A DNA stretch of 64,000 nucleotides from Leucobacter muris (GCF_004028235.1 NZ_CP035037.1:930001-994000); one strand, 5' to 3'. Counted from the first letter of the stretch, positions 51,887 through 62,019 are shown. Translations and numbers: made by a program. Notes: generated by a model not told the origin, from the sequence alone.

Positions 51887-53133
51887 CTAGGCGTCGCGCA
51901 GCGCGTCGACGGGCTCGATGCGCGCCGCCTTGAGCGCCGGATAGGTGCCCGCGAGCAGCCCCACGAGCGCGCCGACCAGCACTCCGACCGGGGCCGCCCA
52001 CACGGCGAGCACGGGCGTCCACTGCTGCACGAGGCACACCCCGATCACCCCGAAGAGCCCACGACCACGCCGATGAGGCCTCCCAGCACGCCGATGGTGA
52101 ACGACTCGAGCATGAACTGCGCGGCGATGTCGCGGGTGCGCGCGCCGAGCGCCCGGCGCAGGCCGATCTCGCCCCGCCGCTCCGACACCGACAGCAGGGT
52201 GACGCTCGCGATCCCGATGCCGCCGCCGAGCAGCGCCACGACGCCGATCGCGAGGAACAGCACGTTGACGTCGGCCTCGACCCCCGATCGCAGCGCGCTG
52301 CCGTCGGGCGGCGCCGACACCTTGAAGACCTGCGGGTCGTTCGGGTTCAGCGCGATCGGCGCCTGGTGCGCGACGACCGACCCCGCGCCCACGGCGATGC
52401 GGATGTCGAGGCTCTCGGCCGCGGCCAGCCCGAGCTCTGCCCGCGCCGTGCCGATCGGCATGATCACCGAGTCGAGCAGCGCGCTGCGCGTGCCGACCTC
52501 GCTCAGGATGCCGATGACCGTGTAGGCGCGGCCGTCGACGAAGATCGCCGGCTGCCCGGTGACCCGGTTCACGCCGAGCTGCTCGGCCGCCCCCGACCCG
52601 AGCACGACCACCCGGTCGCGACGCTGCTCGTGGCCGGAGTCGAAGAAGCGGCCCGTGCCGATTCCGCCCTCGACGACGTCGAGCAGCTCCGGCGAGGCGC
52701 CGACGACGGGTGGCGGCGCCTTCGCGGCGGCGGAAGGATCCTGCACCTCGACGGCGTCGACGCTCGGGGAGCCCGTCGCCTTCGCGTAGAGCGCCGCGTG
52801 CTCGACCCCGACGAGGTCGCGCACCCGCTCCACCGAGTCCCAGGGCAGCCGAGCGGTGGCGCGCTCCTTGCCGCCGGGCCCGCTGCTCGTGCCCGGCTCG
52901 ATGGTCACGCGCGTCGCGGCCAGCGCGTCGAACTGCTGCGCGATCTGACCGGCCGCGGTCTGCGCGAAGCCGATCGTGGCGACGAGCGAGGCGATCCCGA
53001 GCACGGTGCCCACGAGCGTGATGAGCAGCCGCGAGGGGCGCGCTCCCGCGCCCTCGAGGGACTCGCGGATCAGATCCCGCGGGGAGATGCCCGGGATCGC
53101 GCGCCGCGGCCGGCGCTCGCGCCGGATCCTCAC
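51887..53133 (-). pseudogene. MacB/FtsX-type ABC permease with a 1-nt frameshift
   Basis: The start GTG 53133 overlaps the ATPase stop (GTGA). A helix (about 35-60, LLITLVGTVLGIASLVATIG), a MacB-like periplasmic domain and helices after SERRGEIGLRRALGA follow in frame up to GLIGVVVG, at about 52060. There one base appears to be missing. Adding one G restores LFGVIGVCLVQQW through TYPALKAARIEPVDALRDA to the TAG at 51889-51887, giving a normal product of about 415 aa. As written, the frame ends three residues after the shift and loses the last two helices. It is either a real inactivating deletion or a base-calling error in a G-rich spot. Confidence 0.85.
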
Positions 53134-53990
53134 GCGATCTCCGAGAGCTCGCCGTCGTGCATCCGCACCCGGCGCCGCGCCGACGCCGCGACCGCCTCGT
53201 CGTGCGTGATCATGACGATCGTGAGGCCCTCGGCGCCGAGCTCGTCGAAGAGGCGCATGACGGCGCGCGAGTTGGCGCGATCGAGGTTGCCGGTGGGCTC
53301 GTCGGCGAGCAGCAGCCGGGGCGACGTGCACACCGCGCGGGCGATGGCGACCCGCTGGCGCTCGCCGCCGGACAGCGTGCCGGGGGAGAAGTCGACGCGG
53401 TGGGAGAGCCCCACCCGTTCGAGGGCGCTGCGCGCGAGGGGCTCGCGCTGCTCGCGCGGCAGGCCCGCATACGCGCCCGCGAGCATGACGTTCTCGAGCA
53501 CGCTGCGGGTGGGCAGCAGGTGGAACGACTGGAACACGAAGCCGATGGCGCGGGCGCGCAGCGCGGCCCGCTCGTCGTCGTCGAGCTCCGAGACGTCGAC
53601 GCCCTCGAAGAGGAACCGGCCGGTGCTCGGGCGGTCGAGCAGGCCGAGCGTGTTGAGCATGGTCGACTTGCCCGATCCCGAGGGCCCGACGATCGCGAGA
53701 TAGTCGCCGCGCGCGACGGTGAGGTCGATTCCGCGCAGCGCGTTGACGGGCGGCGGGCCGGGGAAGAACCGGGTGACGTCGGCGAGTTCGATGATGGGGC
53801 CGGGGTGCTCGGGATCGCCGACCGCCGCGACGGGGCCGACGCCGGCGGCGGAGTCCGAGAGCGCGGCGCGCTCGGCCCGGCGGTGGGCCTGCGCGCGGGC
53901 CCGCGCGCGGCGCACGACCTCTCGGTCGCTCGCGGGTTGCGGGCGGGCGGCGGGCAGTGCGCCCGCGATGAGGGCGTCGAGGTCGCTCAT
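53130..53990 (-). CDS. MacB/LolD-type ABC transporter ATP-binding protein
   Basis: 286 aa. It has an unusual 65-residue Ala/Arg-rich N-terminal extension, then Walker A GPSGSGKS (near 103-110), Q-loop FQSFHLLPTRSV, signature LSGGERQR, Walker B LLLADEPTGNLD and switch His THDEA. ADEPTGNLD is diagnostic for the MacB/LolD/FtsE group. It overlaps both neighbours by 4 nt, so adaptor, ATPase and permease are translated together. Confidence 0.93.
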   Translation of the reverse strand: MSDLDALIAGALPAARPQPASDREVVRRARARAQAHRRAERAALSDSAAGVGPVAAVGDPEHPGPIIELADVTRFFPGPPPVNALRGIDLTVARGDYLAIVGPSGSGKSTMLNTLGLLDRPSTGRFLFEGVDVSELDDDERAALRARAIGFVFQSFHLLPTRSVLENVMLAGAYAGLPREQREPLARSALERVGLSHRVDFSPGTLSGGERQRVAIARAVCTSPRLLLADEPTGNLDRANSRAVMRLFDELGAEGLTIVMITHDEAVAASARRRVRMHDGELSEIA

Positions 53991-55459
53991 CGCCCCACCA
54001 CGACCTTGACCCCCGCCTCGATGCGCGGATCGTCGGAGGCGATCTCGACGTAGCCGTCGGCTGCGAGCCCCGCCCGCACGGCGATGTTCTCGGTCTCGGC
54101 GTCGGGTCCGCTCTTCGGATCGATGAGCAGTTCGACGCGTTCCTCGCCCGCCGATCCGGCCGAGAGCGCGGCGATCGGCACGGCGAGCACCTCGCCGTCG
54201 GTCGAGGCGATGGGGATGCGCAGGCGCACGTTCGTGCCCCGCAGCGCCTCGATCTGCTCGGGGGAGAGCTCGCCCGGGCTCAGCTCGACGGTGTAGCGGG
54301 CCGCGCCGCCCGAGCTCTGATCCGCGCTGTTCTCCGCCGCGCCCTCGGTCGAGCGCGTCTGGGGTGCGGTGACGCGCTGCACGGTGGCGGTCAGCTCGGT
54401 GCCGTCGGGTGCGGGGAAGAACGCGGTGAGGCCCTCGGTGATGAGTTCGGCGTCCTGCTGCGACACCGAGCCCACGATCGTGAGGGTGGCGCCCGAGACG
54501 CTCATGGGCGACCCGGAGAGGATGTCGCCCCGTTTGACCGAGACCGCGTCGACGCGGCGGGGCAGGTCGGCGAGGAAGAGCGCCTCGCTCGACGGAAGCG
54601 TGGGGAGTACGCCCTCCTGGGCCTCGGCGAGCAGCTGCTGCGCGTCCGAGAGCTGATCGGAGGCGGCGTTCACCGCGGCCTGCTCGCCGATCACGTTGGT
54701 CGCCCCCGCGTCGACGGCCTGGCTCAGCGCGGCTCTGGCCTGCGCGAGCCCCGTGCCGGCGTCGCGCACGCCGCGCTCGGCGTCGCGCAGCATCTGCTGG
54801 GCCTCGGGCCCGCCGGCGGCGGGCGCGTAGCCGATCTGCTCGTAGAGCACGCCGAGCGCGACCGCGGTGTCGTAGTCGAAGACGTCGGAGGCGGTGTCGC
54901 CGACCCAGTACCCCATGCCCGCGAGTGCGACCTTCAGCTGCACGACGTCGGGGCCGCGCATGCCCACCGCCAGCGAGCGGTACGCCGGCAGATCGCCGGA
55001 GAGCACCACGACCGGGCGGCCGGCGAGTTCGAGGGCGATGCCGCCGGGTTGCAGAACGGCGCCGACCTCCGGCACGTGGCCGGTCACCACGGGCCGGTCG
55101 CTGGCCCCGGCGGTGTCGACGGAGGCCTCGACCGCGTCGGCGTAGGTGATCTCGCCCCGGGAGACGATCGTGTTCTCGATCGTCCGCTGCTCGATCGGCG
55201 CGGTGACGGGCCCGGGTTCGGGGGCGGCGGTGCGAGCCGCGAGCTCGGCGGGCGACACGATGAACTGCATGACCGCGACGCCGATCAGCAGCGACACGAC
55301 GGCGACCGCGGCGATCAGGGCCACGAGCCGCGTGCCCGACCAGCCCGGTCGCCGCTCCTCGGCGGTCGCCGGGGCCTCGGTATCGGGCTCGGGATCCCGA
55401 ACCCCGTCAGCGGGCCCGCCTTCCGAGCCCGCGCGCCTCCGGCGCCCAGGCAGCGCCAT
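53987..55459 (-). CDS. Membrane-fusion/adaptor protein of the efflux operon
   Basis: 490 aa from ATG 55459. A cytosolic N-terminus of about 45 residues is followed by one helix (LVALIAAVAVVSLLIGVAVM). A periplasm-type adaptor follows: VTGHVPEVGAVLQPGG (biotinyl-lipoyl-like), a peptidoglycan-binding-like segment (GPDVVQLKVALAGMGYW), a coiled-coil hairpin (about 220-290), and C-terminal beta-barrel pieces ending EIASDDPRIEAGVKVVVGR. Adaptors of this kind couple MacB-like pumps to the exterior in Gram-positive actinobacteria. It starts 2 nt after the upstream lipoprotein stop. Confidence 0.85.
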   Translation of the reverse strand: MALPGRRRRAGSEGGPADGVRDPEPDTEAPATAEERRPGWSGTRLVALIAAVAVVSLLIGVAVMQFIVSPAELAARTAAPEPGPVTAPIEQRTIENTIVSRGEITYADAVEASVDTAGASDRPVVTGHVPEVGAVLQPGGIALELAGRPVVVLSGDLPAYRSLAVGMRGPDVVQLKVALAGMGYWVGDTASDVFDYDTAVALGVLYEQIGYAPAAGGPEAQQMLRDAERGVRDAGTGLAQARAALSQAVDAGATNVIGEQAAVNAASDQLSDAQQLLAEAQEGVLPTLPSSEALFLADLPRRVDAVSVKRGDILSGSPMSVSGATLTIVGSVSQQDAELITEGLTAFFPAPDGTELTATVQRVTAPQTRSTEGAAENSADQSSGGAARYTVELSPGELSPEQIEALRGTNVRLRIPIASTDGEVLAVPIAALSAGSAGEERVELLIDPKSGPDAETENIAVRAGLAADGYVEIASDDPRIEAGVKVVVGR

Positions 55460-55461
55460 GC

Positions 55462-56517
55462 CTACGACTTCTTCTGGTCGGCGCCGTGCTTGGCGATCAG
55501 CGCGTCGAGCTCGGCCCGGTGCTCGTCGACGAAGCGCTGCTCGAGGTCGAACTGCACTGTGCGCACCTGCTGCTCGTAGTCGATGCCGTCCTTGCACTTC
55601 CAGTCGGTGACCGCCATCTCGATCTCGCGCTGCTGGAACTCCGACTTCTGCCGGTCGCTCGGCCCGCTCCAGCCCGCGAGGTCGTCGCCCGTGCCCTCGG
55701 GCGGGGTCTGGAGGGTGTTCCACTCCTCGTTGAGGCCGTCCATCGCGGTCTGCGGGCTCACGAGGTCGGTGTAGCCGGCGTCGGCCATGCACTCCGACCA
55801 CTCGCGGTCGAGTTTCGCCACGTCGTCGTTGGGGCTCGGCGCACCCGGGTCGTCGTAGTTGTAGAGTTCGCTCCACACCGCGTTCATGCTCTCGAAGAGC
55901 TCCGCGAACTCCGGGTCCTCGTAGGCGGCCATCGCCGAGCCGTACTCGTCCTGCACCTCGTGGTCGGCCGCACCGTAGCAGCCGCTCTGGGTCCAGTCCC
56001 ACTCGTAGGTGCCGTCCTCCATAGCGGCCATGTCCTCTTCGCTGGGCTGCGGGCCGGAGAGCGCCTCGTAGTAGGCCTGCTGCTCGGACTCGCTGAGCGA
56101 CTCGACGTATCCCTGGTTGGGGTCGACGTACTCCTCGGACTGCTGCTCCATCTCGGCGAGGCCGGGCCAGTCGACGATGCCGTAGCCGTACTGCTCGGCG
56201 AACTCGAGGCTGCCCCACTCGATCCCGTCGTCGCCCAGTGTCGACATGCCGCCGTTTTGGGAGTTCGGCTGGTAGTCGAAGCCCTCGCCGGCCATGCACT
56301 CGGCGACGAGCTCCTCGCGCTTCGCGTTGATGCGCTCGTAGAACTCCTCGGACTCGGTCTCGGCGCTGGAGAGCGACGAGAGGTACTCGGAGAGCGGGCC
56401 TTCATCGTCGGAGGCGTTCTTCCCGCCGCCGCTCCCGCTGCAGGCGACGAGCGTCAGCAGCGAGGCGGCGAGGATCGCGGGGAGCGCGGCTCTGGCGGAG
56501 ACGGTACGTGACGACAT
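55462..56517 (-). CDS. Hypothetical acidic lipoprotein heading the efflux operon
   Basis: 351 aa from ATG 56517 with GAGGTG just upstream. The lipoprotein signal peptide ends LVAC (Cys near residue 26). The mature protein is rich in Glu, Asp, Tyr and Ser, with scattered Cys (AECMAGEGFDYQP, QSGCYGAADHE, WSECMADAGY, DWKCKDGIDY) and many helix-forming stretches. ECMAxxGF-like repeats are common in uncharacterised actinobacterial lipoproteins. It is in operon with the adaptor, ATPase and permease and probably assists the pump or binds its substrate. Confidence 0.78.
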   Translation of the reverse strand: MSSRTVSARAALPAILAASLLTLVACSGSGGGKNASDDEGPLSEYLSSLSSAETESEEFYERINAKREELVAECMAGEGFDYQPNSQNGGMSTLGDDGIEWGSLEFAEQYGYGIVDWPGLAEMEQQSEEYVDPNQGYVESLSESEQQAYYEALSGPQPSEEDMAAMEDGTYEWDWTQSGCYGAADHEVQDEYGSAMAAYEDPEFAELFESMNAVWSELYNYDDPGAPSPNDDVAKLDREWSECMADAGYTDLVSPQTAMDGLNEEWNTLQTPPEGTGDDLAGWSGPSDRQKSEFQQREIEMAVTDWKCKDGIDYEQQVRTVQFDLEQRFVDEHRAELDALIAKHGADQKKS

Positions 56518-56566
56518 CGGCACCTCATTCTGGGTTCGAGGGACGGGCGTCCCGCTCTCAGGCTCA

Positions 56567-56600
56567 CCGAACTTGTGCCGATTGTGTAGTACAAGTTCGG
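56567..56600. promoter_or_regulatory. Inverted repeat at the efflux operon promoter
   Basis: CCGAACTTGT (56567-56576) and ACAAGTTCGG (56591-56600) form perfect 10-bp arms with a 14-nt spacer, 50 bp upstream of the lipoprotein start. The spacer on the minus strand contains TACACAAT, a -10-like sequence, so a bound dimer would cover the promoter. The regulator is unknown. Confidence 0.55.
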
Positions 56601-56691
56601 AGTGGTTGCCGCCAGCGTATCGCACAAGTGTTGATGAAGTCGCGGAGGGGGGTCCGCCGTCCGTGACGGGCTCGAGGGGCGGTGGGGGCGA

Positions 56692-57899
56692 TCACACCTC
56701 GAGCAGACGCCGCAGGTGCTCGCCCACCCGCTCGAACTCGATGAGGAACGCATCGTGACCGAACGGAGAGTCGATGCGCGTGGCGCGATCCCCGTCGAGG
56801 CTGCCGGGGGTGTGGCGGGCGATCTCGTCCTGCCCCTCGAGCGTGAAGAGCCGGTCGCTCGGGATACCGAGCACGAGCGTGGGCAGCTGCAGCGTCGAGA
56901 GCGCCGCCCGCACCCCGCCGCGCCCGCGGCCCACGTCGTGCGAGTTCATGGCCTGCACGAGCGTGACGTAGCTGCCCGCGTCGAAGTGGCGCGTGAACTT
57001 GTTGCCGTGGAAGTCGAGGTAGCTCTCGACGGCGAATCGTCCGCCGCCGCCGAGCGGGCTGACCGCCGACTGCCAGGAGCGGCCGAAGCGGTCGTCGAGC
57101 TCGGTGTGACTGCGGTAGTTCAGCAGGGCGAGGCGGCGGGCCGTCGCGAGCCCGTGGTGCGGCCCCACCCCGTCGGGGGCGTCGTAGTAGTTGCCCCCGC
57201 GGCAGAAGGGGTCGGAGCGGATCGCCTCGAGCTGCACGAGGTTCAGGCCGATCTGGTCCGCGGTCGTGACCGGGGGTGCGGCGATCACCGCGAGCCGCTC
57301 GGTGCGCTCCTGGTGCGAGATGCCCCACTCGAGCGCGTGCATGCCGCCCATCGAGCCACCGATCACGGCGGCGAAGCGGTCGATGCCGATCTCGTCGGCG
57401 AAGCGGGCGGCGGCGGCCACCTGATCCCGGATCGTGAGGTAGGGGAAGCGCCCGCCCCACTCGCCCCCCCCGACGGGTCGAGCGAACCGGGCCCGGTCGA
57501 GCCCTGGCACCCGCCCAGCACGTTGGGCGCGATGACGCAGTAGCGGCTCGTGTCGAGCGGGCGGCCGGGGCCGACGATCTCGCTCCACCAGCCGTCGGTC
57601 GGGTGGCCGGGCCCCGCGGGCCCGACGAGGTGGCTGTCGCCCGTGAGCGCGTGGAACACCAGGATCGCGTTGTCGCGCTGCTCGTTCAGCTCGCCGAAGG
57701 TCTCGTAGGCGATGCGCACGTTCGGGATCTCGGCGCCCGCCTCGGTGGCGAGCGCCCCGATACTCGCGAACCGGCGGTCGCCCACCGGATCGCCGTCGCG
57801 CCAGCCCCCCGAGATCGGCGGACGCCCCATCAGCGCCCGCAGCTGGGCGTCCGTGATGAAGTCGGTGGGGAACGAGTCCTCGGGCGTCTGCCAGTCCAT
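56692..57899 (-). pseudogene. metX: Homoserine O-acetyltransferase with a frameshift in a G8 tract
   Basis: An alpha/beta hydrolase that acetylates homoserine in methionine synthesis. The first half (57899 to about 57470) has [13 protein letters not shown] and [19 protein letters not shown]. The second half has PYLTIRDQ, the nucleophile elbow [14 protein letters not shown], and the catalytic His in FGHDAFLIEF. The two halves lie in different frames, joined at a run of eight G on the coding strand (57464-57471). One added G, or two fewer, restores SGGEWGGRF and a full protein of about 402 aa. As written, the product is truncated at residue about 178. A sequencing slip in the homopolymer is likely; phase variation is possible. 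Confidence 0.85.
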
Positions 57900-58113
57900 A
57901 ACTGTCCATTCTGCCCCGGCCCGGCGCAGCGCGGGCGAATGTTACGGGTGGAAGGGCTGCGGGTGACCTGCCGTCGATATGGGATCTGCCGAAGACATGC
58001 CCGATTCCGGCGCTGGCGCCATACCTTCGGCAGATCCCATACCGATGGCAGCGAGAGAAGAAGCATGGGACCGGCGATAGGGTGCTGAGGCGACCGCCGC
58101 CCCGTCCCGCCGC
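57900..58113. promoter_or_regulatory. Divergent region with a 17-bp inverted repeat
   Basis: Perfect 17-bp arms (57978-57994 and 58025-58041, TATGGGATCTGCCGAAG and its complement) are separated by 30 nt. Both neighbouring genes point away, so this is not an ordinary terminator. CAGAAT (57908-57913 complement) may be the metX -10, and TAGGGT (58078-58083) the exporter -10. Confidence 0.5.
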
Positions 58114-58947
58114 ATGCCGTCGAGCCTGCTCGCGATCGCCGCGATCTTCAGCGTGCAGTTCGGCAACGCCTTCGTCGGGTCGCTGTTCGCCCAGGTGGGC
58201 CCGCTCGGCGCCGCCGCGCTGCGGCTGGGCTTCGCCGCGCTGATCCTCGTCGTGATCGTACGGCCCCGGGTGCGGGCGTGGGGCGCGCGCACGTGGCTGG
58301 GCGTGGCGCTGCTCGGGATCGGCATGGCCGGCATGAACGTGTTCATCTACCTGTCGATCGACGAGATCCCGCTCGGCCTCGCCGTCACCATCGAACTCAT
58401 GGGACCGCTCGCGGTCGCCGCGGCGGGCATCCGCCGGCCGGTGGACGCCGCCTGGGTGGGGCTGGCCGTGGGCGGCATCCTGCTGCTCGGTCTCGACGAC
58501 ACCGGCGCGGTGACCCTGCGCGGCGCGCTCTTCGCCGCGGTCGCGGCGGCGTTCTGGGCGCTCTACATCCTGGCTTCCGCGCGCCTGAGCTCGCGCGTGC
58601 GCGGCATCGACGGCCTCGTTGCGGCGGTGGCGGTGGCGGCGCTCGTGGTCGTGCCCTTCGGTGCCGTGGATGCAGCCGTGGCCGTGCGGCAGGACCCGGC
58701 CCTGCTCGGGGCCTTCGCGATCCTCGCCCTCATGACGAGCGTCATCGCCTACGGCTTGGAGTTCCTGGCGCTGAAGCGCATGACGGCTCGCGTGTTCGGG
58801 GTGCTGTCGAGCCTCGGCCCCGCGGTCGCGGCGCTCGCGGGCTTCGCTGTGCTGCACCAGCAGCTCGACGCGCGGCAGCTGCTCGCGATCCTGCTCGTCG
58901 TGTGCGCGAGCGCGGGGGTCGTGGCGACCTCTCGCCGTACGGCCTGA
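58114..58947 (+). CDS. EamA/DMT-family exporter (RhtA-like)
   Basis: 277 aa, about ten hydrophobic helices in two EamA repeats. FGNAFVGSLFAQVGPLGAAALRLGFAAL is the first repeat start (read as FGNAFVGSLFAQVGPLGA plus ALRLGFAAL), and LEFLALKRMTARVFGVLSSLGPAVAAL is the conserved block of the second. It resembles RhtA, which exports threonine and homoserine. Its place between metX and metY, which compete for homoserine, supports such a role. No clear ribosome binding site precedes ATG 58114. Confidence 0.85.
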   Translation: MPSSLLAIAAIFSVQFGNAFVGSLFAQVGPLGAAALRLGFAALILVVIVRPRVRAWGARTWLGVALLGIGMAGMNVFIYLSIDEIPLGLAVTIELMGPLAVAAAGIRRPVDAAWVGLAVGGILLLGLDDTGAVTLRGALFAAVAAAFWALYILASARLSSRVRGIDGLVAAVAVAALVVVPFGAVDAAVAVRQDPALLGAFAILALMTSVIAYGLEFLALKRMTARVFGVLSSLGPAVAALAGFAVLHQQLDARQLLAILLVVCASAGVVATSRRTA

Positions 58948-58953
58948 ACGACG

Positions 58954-58987
58954 GAGCGGGGCCCGGGCCGAAGCCCGGGCCCCGCTC
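58954..58987. terminator. Bidirectional hairpin between rhtA-like gene and metY
   Basis: Perfect 15-bp GC stem (58954-58968 with 58973-58987) and a CGAA tetraloop, 6 nt past the exporter stop and 13 nt past the metY stop on the other strand. Confidence 0.9.
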
Positions 58988-58999
58988 GCGACGCGCGCG

Positions 59000-60322
59000 C
59001 TACGCCTGCGCGTTCGCCTCGGCGACGATGCGGCGCGCCGCGGCGAAGCCCTGCTCGAGGTCGGCCTTGATGTCGACGATGTTCTCGAGGCCCACCGACA
59101 GGCGCACGAGGCCGGGGGTGACGCCGGCCGTGAGCTGCTGCTCGGGGGTGAGCTGCGAGTGCGTGGTCGAGGCCGGGTGGATCACGAGGCTGCGCACATC
59201 GCCGATGTTGGCGACGTGGCTGAACAGCTCGAGGCTGTTCACGAACGCCTTGCCGGCCTCGACGCCGCCCTTCAGCTCGAACGAGAGCACGGCGCCGACG
59301 CCCTTCGGGGCGTACTCGTTGGCGAGCGCGTACCAGGGGCTCGAGGGCAGCCCCGAGTAGTAGACGGTGGCGACGTCGTCGTGGCCGTCGAGCCACTCGG
59401 CGACCTCCTGCGCGTTCTGCACGTGGCGCTCGATGCGCAGCGACAGCGTCTCGATGCCCTGCAGCAGCAGCCAGGCGCTGTGCGGCGCGATGGCCGAGCC
59501 GAGGTCGCGCAGCAGCTGCACGCGCGCCTTGATGATGTAGGCGATCGCGTCGCCCACGGCGCCCGTGTAGCTGACGCCGTTGTAGGAGGGGTCGGGCTCG
59601 GTGAGGCCCGGGAAGCGGTCGGTGTGCTGCGACCAGGGGAAGGTGCCGCCGTCGACGATCACGCCGCCGAGGGTGGTGCCGTGGCCGCCCAGGAACTTCG
59701 TGGCCGAGTGCAGCACGATGTCGGCGCCGTGCTCGAAGGGCCGCACGAGGTAGGGGCTCGCGACGGTGTTGTCGATGATGAGCGGCAGACCGTTCTCGTG
59801 CGCCACGTCGGAGACGGCGCGGATGTCGAGGATCGCCGAGCGGGGGTTCGCGATCGACTCGGCGAAGAACAGCTTGGTGTTGGGGCGCACGGCCCGCTGC
59901 CACGCCGCCGGATCGTCCTGGTCCTCGACGAAGGTGACTTCGATGCCGAGCTTCGCGAGCGAGTACTTGAACAGGTTGTAGGTGCCGCCGTAGATGGAGC
60001 TCGACGAGACGATGTGGTCGCCGGCGTTCGCGATGTTCAGCACCGCGAAGGTCGAGGCGGCCTGACCGCTCGCGAGCAGCAGGGCGGCGGTGCCGCCCTC
60101 GAGCGCGGCGATGCGCTCCTCGGCGACGGCCTGCGTGGGGTTCGTGATGCGGGTGTAGATCGGGCCGAGCTCGGCGAGCGCGAAGCGGTTCGCCGCCTGG
60201 TCGGTGTTCTCGAACACGAAGGACGTGGTCTGGTGGATCGGCAGCGCGCGGGCGCCGGTCTCGTCGAGCTGCTGGCCCGCATGGATCTGCTTGGTCTCGA
60301 AACCCCAGGTCTGGTCGGTCAT
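59000..60322 (-). CDS. metY: O-acetylhomoserine sulfhydrylase (PLP-dependent)
   Basis: 440 aa, Cys/Met metabolism PLP enzyme. It makes homocysteine from O-acetylhomoserine and sulfide. The opening [19 protein letters not shown], the PLP-lysine region [23 protein letters not shown] (read as [15 protein letters not shown], Lys near residue 215), and the C-terminal [10 protein letters not shown]...[15 protein letters not shown] blocks match MetY. ATG 60322 has GAGGAG five bases upstream. It uses the product of metX, which is encoded 1.1 kb away. Confidence 0.96.
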   Translation of the reverse strand: MTDQTWGFETKQIHAGQQLDETGARALPIHQTTSFVFENTDQAANRFALAELGPIYTRITNPTQAVAEERIAALEGGTAALLLASGQAASTFAVLNIANAGDHIVSSSSIYGGTYNLFKYSLAKLGIEVTFVEDQDDPAAWQRAVRPNTKLFFAESIANPRSAILDIRAVSDVAHENGLPLIIDNTVASPYLVRPFEHGADIVLHSATKFLGGHGTTLGGVIVDGGTFPWSQHTDRFPGLTEPDPSYNGVSYTGAVGDAIAYIIKARVQLLRDLGSAIAPHSAWLLLQGIETLSLRIERHVQNAQEVAEWLDGHDDVATVYYSGLPSSPWYALANEYAPKGVGAVLSFELKGGVEAGKAFVNSLELFSHVANIGDVRSLVIHPASTTHSQLTPEQQLTAGVTPGLVRLSVGLENIVDIKADLEQGFAAARRIVAEANAQA

Positions 60323-60541
60323 GGATACTCCTCGGTGAGTGTGTACGGCGGTGGTCTGTACGGCGGTGACGGGGATCGCTCGGAACGGCGACGGTGTCGA
60401 GACTACGAAGCGAGCCTGTGAACGGCAACGGAACGAGACACGATGCGTAACGTTGCGCGCCCTCGGGCCGCCGCTCCGGCGGGTCCCGGCACGGGATCCG
60501 GGAGGAACATAGGATGGGGGCGGAGCGCGGAGGGAGCGGCG

Positions 60542-61315
60542 ATGCTGAGACGAGTGGTGGTGACGGGCGCGAGTTCCGGGATCGGTGCGGCGACCGTGCG
60601 GCGGTTCGCCGAGCTCGGCTGGCAGACCGTCGCCGTGGCCCGCCGCGAGGATCGGCTGCGCGCGCTCGCAGAGGAGACCGGTGCGCACGCCGTCGTCTGC
60701 GACGTGACCGACGAGGAGCAGGTGACGCGGCTCGCGGCGGAGGTGACCGCGACGGGCGGCGCGACGGGTCTCGTGAACAACGCGGGAGGCGCCCTGGGCG
60801 TCGAATCGGTGGAGCACGCGTCGAACGACGACTGGCGCCGCATGTTCGAGGTGAACGTGATCGGCCTGCGCTCGGTCACGGCGGCACTGCTGCCCGTGCT
60901 GCGCGTGGGCGCGCGACGGACGGGGTGGGCCTCGATCCTCAACCTCACCTCGACCGCGGGGCACGACGCCTATCCGGGCGGCGGCGGATACAACGCCGCC
61001 AAGTACGCGGCGCACGCCGTCACGGGCGTGCTGCGGCTCGAACTGGCGGGCGAGCCGATCCGGGTGATGGAGCTCGCGCCGGGCCTCGTGCACACCGAGG
61101 AGTTCACGCTCAACCGGCTGCGCGGCGACGCCGCGGAGGCGGCGAGACCCTACGCCGACGTGATCCCTCTGCAGGCCGACGACGTCGCGCGCGTGCTCGT
61201 GGGCGCGTTCGAGCAGCCCCCGCACGTCAACCAGGACCTGATCGTGGTGCGCCCCGTCGCGCAGTCGAGCGTGTTCCACACCCACCGCGGCCCGCTGGTG
61301 CCGAGGGCGGAGTGA
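60542..61315 (+). CDS. Short-chain dehydrogenase/reductase
   Basis: 257 aa. The classical SDR pattern is [18 protein letters not shown] (NAD(P) binding), [10 protein letters not shown], catalytic Ser in [15 protein letters not shown] and [13 protein letters not shown] (Tyr and Lys, YxxxK). [10 protein letters not shown] after strand 2 suggests NADP preference. ATG 60542 has GGAGGGAG six bases upstream. The gene ends 5 nt before ung. The substrate is unknown. Confidence 0.88.
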   Translation: MLRRVVVTGASSGIGAATVRRFAELGWQTVAVARREDRLRALAEETGAHAVVCDVTDEEQVTRLAAEVTATGGATGLVNNAGGALGVESVEHASNDDWRRMFEVNVIGLRSVTAALLPVLRVGARRTGWASILNLTSTAGHDAYPGGGGYNAAKYAAHAVTGVLRLELAGEPIRVMELAPGLVHTEEFTLNRLRGDAAEAARPYADVIPLQADDVARVLVGAFEQPPHVNQDLIVVRPVAQSSVFHTHRGPLVPRAE

Positions 61316-61320
61316 GCGCG

Positions 61321-62019
61321 ATGGCGATGACACTCGACGAGCTCGCGGAGAACGGGCACATCGCGGCCGACTGGGCCGCCGCGCTCCAGCCGATGGGCGA
61401 CCGTCTCGCCGAGCTCGGCAGGTTCCTGAACGCCGAGCGGGCTGCCGGGCAGCGGGTGCTTCCCGCGGGCGATCGCATCCTCGCGGCCTTCCAGCGGCCG
61501 CTCGCCGACGTGCGGGTGCTGATCGTGGGGCAGGATCCCTATCCGACGCCGGGTCATCCCATCGGCCTCTCCTTCGCCACCGCTCCCGATGTGCGCCCGA
61601 TCCCGCGCAGTCTGCAGAACATCTACCGCGAACTGCACGACGACCTGGGCGTGCCGCCGGCGGCGCACGGCGATCTCACGTCCTGGGCTGATCACGGCGT
61701 CATGCTGCTCAACCGAGTGCTGACGGTGCGCACGGGGGCGCCCGCGTCGCACCGTGGCAAGGGCTGGGAGACCTTCACCGAGCACGCGATCCGCGCGCTC
61801 GCGGCCCGCGGCGGGCCCCTCGTCGCGATCCTCTGGGGCAATGACGCCCGGTCGCTCGCGCCGATGCTGGGGGCGGTGCCGCGCATCGAGAGCCCGCACC
61901 CGTCGCCGCTCTCGGCCTCGCGCGGCTTCTTCGGGTCGCGCCCGTTCAGCCGTGCGAACGACGCGCTGGTCGGCCAGGGCGCCGACCCCGTCGACTGGCG
62001 GCTCGCCGAGGCCGGGTGA
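61321..62019 (+). CDS. ung: Uracil-DNA glycosylase, family 1
   Basis: 232 aa. The catalytic water-activating motif [16 protein letters not shown] (near 65-80), the DNA loop motif [13 protein letters not shown] (near 193-205) and LLNRVLTVR are intact, so the enzyme should excise uracil from DNA. A second in-frame ATG lies at 61327. It shares a transcript with the SDR gene. The stop codon sits in the loop of a 10-bp hairpin. Confidence 0.96.
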   Translation: MAMTLDELAENGHIAADWAAALQPMGDRLAELGRFLNAERAAGQRVLPAGDRILAAFQRPLADVRVLIVGQDPYPTPGHPIGLSFATAPDVRPIPRSLQNIYRELHDDLGVPPAAHGDLTSWADHGVMLLNRVLTVRTGAPASHRGKGWETFTEHAIRALAARGGPLVAILWGNDARSLAPMLGAVPRIESPHPSPLSASRGFFGSRPFSRANDALVGQGADPVDWRLAEAG

